From NCBI GenBank assembly GCA_048772705.1, contig JBLWGC010000092.1:1-64000 (forward strand): a stretch of 64,000 bases of DNA, given 5' to 3'. This DNA is from Leidyana gryllorum EB-2025a. Taxonomy: Eukaryota > Apicomplexa. Below, one piece after another: positions 32,962-42,108 of the stretch. The notes beneath the pieces are model-generated. The model did not search any database. It worked only from the letters and a program-made list of their open reading frames with translations, and was not told where the DNA came from. Each line of letters starts with the position of its first letter. The first letter of the stretch is position 1. Both the position numbers and the translations under genes were made by a program.

Positions 32962-35914
32962 GCTCGTACACATGTGTTGCCAATCAACGCATTCTCGTCA
33001 GTGTACAGTGTGTGGTCGATGATGTTCCAGATCCATCCTCTTCCTCCACCAACAGAGACAGCTCCCTTGGCGAAGTCCTCGCTTCCATCTATGATACTCT
33101 GGACGGACTCGGTCGTTTGCTATGGTGGCACTTTGTCAGGAGCGGGGCAAAATCATTGATGTTAGACTCACTCTGTCATCTTGATCAGCTCCTGTTCTGC
33201 CCCTCGCAACTCGAGTGATTGCTCGATGTGCCAATAGGATTTGAACGATATTGCGACGCCACCGCGCTTGATGATAGCTCTGTGCGGATTGACGAGTCAG
33301 GCATTGTATCTGTGATCACCCACCCGTCTTAGTCGAGACACAACATCCCAGAGGATGAGCCAAACCCAGCTTAGCCAGGGAGATACACAGATCACGATGG
33401 CGAGTAGAACAGTTATAGTCTGGGAGTAGATCCATTGATTACATAGAGCGGGTGTTCTGAGGGCGATCCTACCAGAGTGGACATTGGCTGTGCCCATGTG
33501 CACACATTGATGATCTTCTCTAAGCGACGCCTGTATTCCATGATGACCCTCGCAACAGTGGCAACATCCCGTACGACGGAACGAATGCCGCCCTTCTTTC
33601 GTGCTTTGGTCGCGGATAGCTGTGCTGCCAAGGGCAGATCGTCTTCCGATTCTGTATCCCCATTTCCTGGTTCACTGCCGTCGGGTCCAGAAGCTCCGAA
33701 GAGACTGTTTCCTGTGAATATATCACCAACATCTTTGAATCTCCAATAAGGCCTTTTCACGGTTGCTGCCTTCGGAACAGCAGAAGAGGCAGTGTTCGGA
33801 TCTTCGGTCTCTGCCGCCGACGCGGAGTCTGCTTCATCAAACTCGTTATTGTTGGAGTTGTTATTGCACGAGCCAGACAGGTTGGAACCGACTGAAGCTC
33901 CATGTTGGGGCGCTTGATCGCCACCTGCGTGTCTTTTGAGCGAGACTCTGCCGTCAATGACCTCTCGTGCCGCAATTGACAAAACTTCTTCGTGCCATGG
34001 AGACTTGGGGATCTGTTCCAGTTGCCAGCTGAAGTGGCTGAGTACCCAGCGAGCGAAGCTGGCGTGAGGCCGCGGTTTGACAAACTTGTGTTTCTCAATG
34101 TGATCCTTGGGAGCGGTTCTCGATGAAGGCATAGTGAGCAAACTCTCGTCCACTATCCCCCCGTACATTGTCCACAAGGCCAAACTCCGCATTGCTGTGA
34201 AGGCCTGGGCGAGATACGGGAAGCGGAGTCTCGGAGGGTCCAACAGGCCGTGATGCAAATGATACTCCTGTTCGATTGGAACTGAGGTCAGCTGCAGATA
34301 GTACGGAGGGCAGGAGCCCGGGATGCGACAGTGGCTGAATGGTATGAAGGCCAGAATCAACGGCAGGTTGTAAGTGATCTCTCTCGCGTATTGTCTGACC
34401 GGAGGGGCATTGAGTAAGAGAATGCCCAACAGCGGGAGGAGAACCAACATGGTCACCAAGTGGCCTTTACACCATTGTGCGCACATCGCGACGTACAGCA
34501 ACCTAAAGCGCTCGACATTGAGACCGATTGATCATCGAGTTGAGCATCTCACATTGCAAAGGTCGCAGGCGGCTGCTCACAATCACTGATCCACCCGGTG
34601 GAGTCGAGGGCTTCGCGAATTCTGGTGGAATGGCGAGTGGAACGACATTGGGAAACGAATATTATTGTTTCAGTCTTTACCTCGAGAAGACGTTAGTTAA
34701 CTTCTTGGCCTCCATAACCCAATCGGCGTAGTTGTATTCGGAGGGCAAAGGAGGCGGTTCGGGGGTTGGGGCCTCCATGACGTGCCACCAAGGCATGGAG
34801 CATTTGATCTGGAGGATCTTGAGTGCCACCTCGGGGTTGGTACCACGCTGATGATAGCTCTTAATCATTGTGGTATCGCTGACATTGACGTTCCGGACAT
34901 AGAGGCCAATGGTGGAGGCTGGAACTCGTACAGTCCACACGAGTTGGGCAGTGGTCCCCCGCATTCCCATCAAAGCTCCGAAAACGGTGTCTTGACCAGT
35001 GCTAAGCATTCGATAGAATCGGAATCGTATCTCGTCAGTCTGCGTAGTTGAGTGAAAAGGAGGAGTTTGATGATGCACTGACCTGATCCAGACGGCAGAG
35101 TACGGGATGGGTGCAGGCGAACTGGTATGGCTGCAGACTAATCGGCTTGGCTTTCCCTCCTCGTGCAAATGACACTGTGCCCTGGCTGTTTGGATTGTAG
35201 TAGACATTCGTCTCCTCGGTGAGGCTTACCGGAAGATGAAATGGGCTTCGGCACTCTGAAACTCGGTGGCCAATACATAGGCACACTCATCGCGTGGGAT
35301 CTCAACTGTGTATGAGAGGTAAGTGACACGGGTTGTAGCCAGAGGTTTGGTTTGATTTGTTCCCGCTAATTGGATCTCTGATGTCCAGAAGCTCTCGCCG
35401 GTTGCATAGACGACTGGCTAGTGTCAAGTATAGTGACCGTTTTGATTTAAAAGATAGCCCGCCTCACTCTAATGAATGAAGGCAGCTCGCCGCCTCGGAG
35501 TGTTCTCAATTGTTCCTTGGCGGGCAGGAAGGCGATGCTGAGTTCGACGCTCCCGAACTGACTGGCCCGCTCGATCCAGTCAGCCCACCGAAGTGCATCT
35601 CGGCGATGATCAAAGACGAATTCGACCTCTTCTGGGGCCATGAGCTCCCCGCCTTCGGTGAAGAGTAGCTGCCATTGGCCCCGTTGATTGTTGGGAAGTG
35701 GTTGAACTTGGCAGGAGGAGCCCAATACGGACCAAACACATGTAGGCTGGATGTTGGGTTGTTCGCAAGGTGCTTTCTTGTAGGACCTCAACTCAGTTTG
35801 ATATAGCTGAAGAAATCGGCGACCCAAACGGCGCGTGTGGCGAGTGCGCTTGCGCACCCACTGTTGACGTAGGAATACATAAGACTGCGGGTTGATAGTA
35901 GAATCAGCAAGCAT
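32958..35914 (-). CDS. PH-domain protein with MCTP-like membrane region
   Basis: Nine exons: 35468-35914, 35230-35417, 35083-35185, 34681-35039, 34553-34621, 33473-34502, 33324-33419, 33172-33279, 32958-33098; 846 residues, all joins in phase. Residues 12-130 are a PH domain (QSYVFLRQQWVRKRTRHTRR, FVFDHRRDALRWADWIERA), which binds phosphoinositides or proteins. A beta-rich, possibly C2-like middle follows. The block ALDSTGWISDCEQPPATFAM then a hydrophobic segment, later VIMEYRRRLEKIINV and a second hydrophobic hairpin (LLAIVICVSPWLSWVWLI), matches the C-terminal membrane region of multiple-C2 transmembrane proteins, which sit at ER contact sites. The N-terminal exons are firmer than the last two, which are inferred from splice signals. 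Confidence 0.55.
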
Positions 35915-35953
35915 TTAACCAAGTTATGTTTTGCAGAGGCCTATGACATCCAG

Positions 35954-36494
35954 ATGGTTCCCCTACCCGCTGTTATATGTGTAGCGCTCTGCTACTTACT
36001 GGTCTACGAAGCGATACAGATATGCTTTGCCCTAGGTCTGGGACGGCTCACCAAATTGAGTGACATCCTATTCATGTCCGCCCTTGGCTTCATCATCACA
36101 GCCAGCGTCTTTTCATTGTGTAGCATCAGCAGGGACTCGATGTGCGGGATCGGCCCATTTATAATAGGTCGGTTCTTCAATTCAGTTGAGGTGTAAGCTT
36201 GTAGGCGGCTGGATTTGCATGGTGCTGATGGGTCTTCAAGTGGTCCAGCGATGGATCATCGTGGGCGAGCTATCACTGGGTCAAACTTCTCTGTCTCTAT
36301 ACGCGGCTGTGTTCACTTCAGCCGCATTCGTCTTCTACACTGCTATCCTGTACTGGGTGATTCAAACGGCAAAACTGCATATTGAGGAAAAACGGTGCCC
36401 AGTGACATTCGAGGAGACCTCCAGGTCCTGGGATTCCGACTCCAGCGACTATCACTACACAGCTACCAACGAGCTGATGTGGACACGAAAATAG
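35954..36494 (+). CDS. Small four-helix membrane protein
   Basis: Exons 35954-36167 and 36205-36494 (37-base intron) join to 167 residues. Four hydrophobic segments are visible: LPAVICVALCYLLVYEAI, ILFMSALGFIITASVFSL, GGWICMVLMGLQVVQRWI and LYAAVFTSAAFVFYTAILYW, followed by a polar Ser/Asp/Glu-rich cytosolic-type tail. I do not recognise the family. The ATG is 39 bases from the divergent PH/MCTP-like start, so the two probably share a promoter. The TAG stop directly abuts the stop of the convergent VPS33 gene with no base between. An upstream exon cannot be excluded. Confidence 0.6.
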
Positions 36495-39243
36495 CTACGC
36501 GTATGTGCGATTCAAGGCCTGATCGTATCCTTCCAATCCGTTACTGCTGGCGGACCCCTCAATACCATACTGTGCCATCAGCTGCCGGTACCCCAATGAT
36601 CCAGTGGTCAGAATCATAATGGCCCGCGTTCCTTTCCACTGATGCTCAGCCAAATATCGGCAAGCGCTCATTTCACTTCTGGTGATGCCCCCAGGAACAA
36701 TCAGGATGGTGACAGGGACTTTGTCGCCATCCTGGGGCATCGACATATTGGCGCGAGCTGATCGACCGGAATGTCCTCCAAGCAGGCGACTAACAGGTGC
36801 TACCAGCTGAAGTGCATCATCAATTCGAGCTCAGACCCAATGTCAAACGCAACGCACTCCTCCATTCCACCTCGGCATACCCTCCACACTCACACTCACA
36901 CACTCACTCACACACACCCACCCACTTCCCCTGCCCTTCGTCATGCATCGCCACTTACGGATTCCTCGTTCGCGCGTACCACTGCTTTCCACGTTCTCCC
37001 CTCGTTCTCCATTGTTGCGGATTGAAAGAGCTTGACTGCGACGCCTCTGATTGATAGGAGACTGTGCTACTTGCCGACGCTTACCCAGCAACGGGGCATA
37101 CCCACTATGGACATAACTAATATCTCGGACCACAGGTTCCTCAGATCGCACGATGTCGAAGGTCTTCTTCAAGAACTGCCAATCACTTAGTGTGCCTTTC
37201 TTATATTGTGTGCATCCCAGTATGCCGGCTTTCTCTAAAGCACTCCACCTGTAGCCTTCCCATATCCCATACTCGCGACACAATTGCCGTCTCAAGGCCT
37301 GATGTGCTCCGCGATCGAATTGTTCCGCGTGGACGCGACAATTCAACGCCGCCAACCGGTATATATCCTCCAAAGGATATTGTCGGTCACACAATCCGAT
37401 GAGAACCCGGCAATTCTCCTCGAACGTCGAAGCACCGCCCATTATCTCTAAACGATACTCAGTCTGAGCCTCATTCTGTTACACGAGGCACTCACCGTCT
37501 TCGATACGCAGTAGCGTGTAGAATGCCGGATGCTTTATGATGTTTGTCACCAGAAATGTGCTCACATTTATATGATCGGCCAAATGCCGATGCTCGCCTT
37601 GATGCTGTTTCAATTGCGACATGACTTGCTGCATTTCTGCCATACTCCATTGCCCTGTGCGCCCTCTCTCAAATGCTGACTGAATATTCAAAGCATAGGT
37701 ATGTAGTGTGCTCCCAAGCTCGGTGTGTGGTAAAACGCGCGTCTCTCTGTACACCTTATCTTGATCTGTGAGCTTCATTTTCAATGGCTCGCCATTTAAG
37801 ACCTCCCCCGGGATATCAACATGGGCACTCTGCAACATGAATAGCGTCTCGACAGCGACACCACGTTGTCACCTACATCGATTCCCCATGTCTGCTCCAA
37901 GAGCGCTTCGTACGTGAAGGGGGCCGCAAATGGTGATATCCAATCACAGTTACGATCAATGATTACCACTCTATCCAGCGTATATGCTGGAATAGCCTCG
38001 CGCTTGGATGTTTCAGGTGCGGATGGAAACAGGAAACTGGCCATAGGACCTTCGACTTTCTCATACAGCTCGTCACCCGGACCTTCGGAATCACAATGAC
38101 AGAAGTTTACCTCATCTTCGAGCAAGCGAACAGCAGCCTCTTGATCTTTGGCTCCCATGAGGACTTTGTGCATTCCGGGAGTCAGCTGACTGCAGAACTG
38201 GTCAGGAGGTAACGGCAGTTTAGTCGCAGAGACCGTTTCGCCGTGAAGCAAAGCTTCCACAACGTTTTCAGCCTCTTTGAACTGTTGCTCCAGGGTGTAG
38301 GTGACCACCTCCTGCTGATTGCCCGGAACTGTGGCTACTTCGGCGGCAAATGCTTCTTTGATCTCGCGGGCCATCAATCTCGCAGTCGGTCCGAGTCCAC
38401 AAATGACTGCTTGTTCGGGGATGTGGGCATGTTGCAACAACTTGACTGCGGCTCTGGCGAGATCTTGTATGGGTCCAAAGTCGCCATCCAGTTTCAGATC
38501 CCGATCCGCGGTGGGGCGTTCCAGCGAGTATACCATTTCATCCAGTCCGAAGCAGGGGAATTTGACATCCGCCACTGTGACTGAGAGATATTTGAAAGTG
38601 AGGTGATTGGGAGGGTTGGGTATGACATCCAGGCGCTTGAGTTGATCCAAGATGCGTGTCATGTGGAGTGTGCGGCGTCTTGGGAAGAAGTTGAGTTCAA
38701 TACGAGCCCGTTCTTTGACGCCGTGCGTCTTGAGGCTATCTTGAATGGCATCGAGGAGGCCACTAAATAAGAGAGAGATTGATCGCGTGTCCAGAGGAAG
38801 CGCCGACACACCCACCAGATATGATTTGAGGCACTCAGAGAACTGTTAGCTAGCACGACTATACGAATGGGTTTGGTGTTATCAACTTCCGAACAAGCGA
38901 CCGCAAGGTCATGATATTTGCTTAGTCGCCACCAGTTGTCGAGCTGCAGCTCTTTTAGAAAGGTCACATGGATGTCTGGGTTGATGTGCGGCGTGTGGTA
39001 ACGGATCAGAAGCAGTTGTTGCCTACATACAGATACTCAGTGGGCCAACAAGGGCGTCATCAAAGCAGATAAAGGACTTATAGCGGGGCCCGCCATCCCC
39101 AGCCGTCTAGTTGAAGGATGCCGAGGGACAACGAAAATAGCTCAGCTTACGGGCGGACTACCGAATAAGTTCTTGAGCTCCGAAGTGACTTCCGAGTGAA
39201 GACATCTTGAGAGCGCTGAGAGAGTGTCATAAACTACTGACAT
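36495..39243 (-). CDS. VPS33: VPS33, Sec1/Munc18 protein of HOPS/CORVET
   Basis: Eight exons: 39151-39243, 39031-39106, 38816-38975, 37877-38762, 37496-37829, 37085-37447, 36959-37035, 36495-36806; 766 residues. VPS33 landmarks in order: FICFDDALVGPLSI, IRIVVLANSSLSASNHIC, FFPRRRTLHMTRIL, VVIIDRNCDWISPFAAPFTY (the SM signature), YGIWEGYRWSALEKAGIL, DISYVHSGYAPLLVKLF, and ILIVPGGITRSEMSACRYL. VPS33 binds SNARE bundles and drives fusion at late endosomes and lysosome/vacuole. An inserted acidic stretch near residue 310 (CHCDSEGPGDELYEKVEG) is not typical. The ATG lies five bases after the stop of the Hub1 fusion gene on the same strand. Confidence 0.88.
36807..36958 (-). repeat. Long VPS33 intron with CACTCA-type repeats
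   Basis: A 152-base intron, three times the local norm, carrying a CACTCACACTCA-like tract at about 36888-36922 on the plus strand. Boundaries are GTAAGT and TTCAG. Confidence 0.7.
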
Positions 39244-39248
39244 CCAAA

Positions 39249-40509
39249 TTAATTGTAATACAACTCAATGTTCATCCCATGCTTAATTTCATATGTATCC
39301 AAGTCTATATGATCCTTGAGCACCACATGTTGTTTCTGGAACTTCATTTTCTCTGGGCGAGTACCTGATCAATCGATCGATTATCAGCAGCGAGAGACAC
39401 TACTTACCTAAGATTGCCGCAGCCAGCTTCTTCACATCGAGTACAGTGTCATCTTTAGAGCACTTGATACGAGCTTTTTTACCCAGACGATCGTTCACTG
39501 TTATCTCCATAAGCATTTGCGGCTGTGCGGCCGTCGCGTTGGGTGTCGTCGGCAACTCGTCGCGCACTGAAGTCTGAACCTTTCTCTTCTCCTTGTCAAC
39601 TTCGTCTCGTTTTCGCTTTCGCTCGCGCTCTTTCAAACGGTTCGCGCCGTAGTCGTCGCGGTCACGCCAAACTCGTGGTAACCTGTTCTCTGGAGGACGC
39701 TCATCCACTTCGCCATGATGACGGTACCCGCCTCGATACCTTGAGGACGAGACCGCCGCCGCTCCCGATGTTTCATCTGCGGATCCCTTGCGGCGTTGGT
39801 CTCCTTCGGCACCCACTGTCTCCCACTCGGTCCGGCGACGCATCTTCCGTCGCTGATCGTCCTCAATGTCTTCCGGGCCGCCGCCGTCCCTGGTATCACG
39901 GGTCCCGCCACCAACTGGCTCCCGTCGGCCGTCCCTACCGCGGTCCCGGGTATCGCCGCGATCCCTTTCTCTCTCGCCACGCCTGTCTCGGTCCCACTCC
40001 CGGTCCCGATCGCCTCCTCTACTATCACAAGAACCCCGCCGGTCCCCTGCGTAGCCTCCTCTCCGATTATTCCTTTCGGGAAACCCTCGATCTCTGTGGC
40101 GATAAGCGGACGACCGATCGCGATCATATGGCCGTGAACTTCCTCCCTCCTCATCTCGCCCATATTCGTCCCGATAGGCCCGAGGCTGGTATCGCGTGTG
40201 CCACCCTTCACCGCTCCGATACCGTCGATCTTCTGACGGTCGGTGAGATTGAGCCTGGCGCTGGGGTGACTCATTCGGCGATCTCGCAGCTGAGTGGCGG
40301 TCGGGCCTGCCGCGTGAACGGGAATGCTCCCTATCTGCGGCAGCCTTCGCGGGTCGGGCACCCTCGTGGTCATCCTCTCGTGGCTTTACACGCACTGCCG
40401 CATCCTCTTGCTGCTTTTCATCCGACCTCAGACGCTCCTCTTCTCGCTCCTCGCCTTCCCCTTCCTCACGGGAGTCAATGTGTTGAGGGTCGGAGTCTTC
40501 CTCCTGCAT
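39249..40509 (-). CDS. Arg/Glu/Asp-rich protein fused to a C-terminal Hub1/UBL5 domain
   Basis: Exons 39408-40509 and 39249-39364 join to 405 residues. Residues 1 to about 330 are dominated by Arg, Asp, Glu and Ser ([19 protein letters not shown] type), like the low-complexity arms of splicing factors. The last 73 residues are an almost complete Hub1/UBL5: [59 protein letters not shown], ending in the Tyr-Tyr typical of Hub1 with no Gly-Gly. Hub1 is normally a free 73-residue protein that binds Snu66/Prp38 and tunes 5' splice-site choice. The frame is open across the join region, so a fusion is the simplest reading; internal initiation at ATG 39514 would release a free domain. It starts four bases after the J-domain gene's stop. 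Confidence 0.8.
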
Positions 40510-40513
40510 GGGA

Positions 40514-42082
40514 CTATATTTTTTTCGCAACGTCGCTCGCAGCTGCAGGTCGCCTAAAATGCCTATCCCATTCTCCCTGAATATAATGAAACACAATCAG
40601 GGCTCGACGGTCGTCCCCAGACAACGGATTTTTGTCGGGATGCCAATTAAGCTGCAACTGACGTAATCTACGACGTAACTCTTGCTCATTGCTGATAGCG
40701 TTCAGCTCCACAGCAATTTTGTCGATCAACGCTTGCGCACTGCGGGCTTCCATATGACACCAAAGGAAAACGAAACTGGCCACGTACCTAGCATGACCTC
40801 CCCTACGTGACTTGGGCACACGATCACTCGACTTCCTGCTCGCCGATCCTGATGGCATCCGAGCGCCAAAAACATATGGGGGAGCGCTGGCAGCTCCCCA
40901 ATTAGCAGCGTATTCGCTTCGCGAGGGCCGCATGGGACACTTCTGCTCGTGCCGCCGACGAACCTGTATCGCAGTACACACAGGGACGTCCATGTTCCAC
41001 CCATATTCGGCCGCAAATCTCAAACCGCAAAATCTGCAGCTGTTACGAGGATTCATGTCACAGTTGACCACATGTTGATCGAGTAGATAGCTCGCTGGAC
41101 CAACATCGGTTGACCGAAACTCTCGAGAGCAGTGCCGGCACTGGAAAGAAGGGTGTGCACACACACTGACAGCCTTACTTGCGCGTAATTCTTGGGATTC
41201 GCTCGACAATATTTCGAATGTTCGGTCAATCGTGCCTGCAGCCCTTTCAGTCCTTCCTCAGTATTGCCACCGAACGATGTTCTGCAGATGGATGTGGGTG
41301 CGATAAGCCATGGTGCTCACCCGCAATAGTGACAACATGTCTCGGGGTTGCTTTTACATACTTCTTCATGTAGGGCCACTTGTTCCAGAGCGATCACATC
41401 CGGAGCTGACTGGAAATGTAAGCCGCAGAAGACACACCAAGCGTTGGAAGACGGATTTTGAGCACATATCTGAAGCGGTGTAGATGGATTTCTTCCATTA
41501 GATTGTTCGTACCCTTTGATGCAGTATTCGGTGGGCGTATTTGTTGTCCCCGAATGCAAGTCCGCAGTAGACACAGTCTTTGCCCTCATAGATACTTTCC
41601 GGATCGAGAGGCGGTTTGTCCGGGATCTTCTTTCTAGCGGCTTCTTCTTGTTTGGCTCTATGCTCGCGATACTGGGCGAATAGATTCCGAATGCTGGATG
41701 TGTTGAGGGGTGTTTTGATTTGGGGGTCACTAGTCTCCACCGGAGGGGTGTCATCAGGAACTTCGACAGGTGCGGTTGGGCATTCCTCCAGACTTGGGCT
41801 GGGCCTCAATAGCTTGAGTCGGTCGAGAGAGGCCTTGACGGGTTTGGATTGTTCGGGTTTGCTGAGTGACCGAGAATAAGTTGGGGCCGGTGGAGAGAAG
41901 GATGGGAGCGGAATTTCATGTCGTGTGAACATGGAAGCACCAGGTCTACTGGGACATTGTGACTCTTCATGGTCTCTGATAGCTGACCAAGAGAATGATT
42001 TGCCACAATATTGGCAATTGAAGCTCTCTTCGAGAATCTCGGCTATACTCCCATAGGGTCCCAGATCGGCTTGGTGTTCCAT
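40514..42082 (-). CDS. Six C2HC zinc fingers with a C-terminal J domain
   Basis: Exons 41513-42082, 41321-41469, 41179-41281, 40788-41140, 40514-40739 join to 466 residues. Six fingers of the pattern C-x2-C ... H-x3/4-C occur: CQYC...HEESQC, CVYC...HQRIC, CVFC...HEEVC, CHYC...HSKYC, CRHC...HVVNC, CRFC...HEQKC. Fingers 2 and 4 are completed only after splicing, which supports the exon joins. The last 75 residues are J-domain-like ([20 protein letters not shown]), with the HPD tripeptide that stimulates Hsp70 ATPase. A Pro/Ser-rich linker lies between fingers 1 and 2. A TATATATGG-like element sits at the ATG. Probable Hsp70 co-chaperone with an unknown ligand for the fingers. Confidence 0.75.
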
Positions 42083-42108
42083 ATATAAAAAGGGCCCCGA
42101 AAAAAGTC
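42083..42108. promoter_or_regulatory. Short bidirectional promoter region
   Basis: Only 26 bases separate the ATG of the zinc-finger/J gene (42082, minus) from the first possible ATG of the DIS3 gene (42109, plus). The region contains ATATAAAAAGGGCCCCG, a TATA-like element next to a GGGCCC palindrome. If DIS3 starts at 42330 instead, its promoter may lie here or in the first 200 bases downstream. A promoter role is inferred from position. Confidence 0.4.

Noticed and set aside
33240-33260. Second T-loop-like GTTCAAATCC on the minus strand
   Set aside because: It falls within a coding exon of the PH/MCTP-like gene and no cloverleaf can be built.
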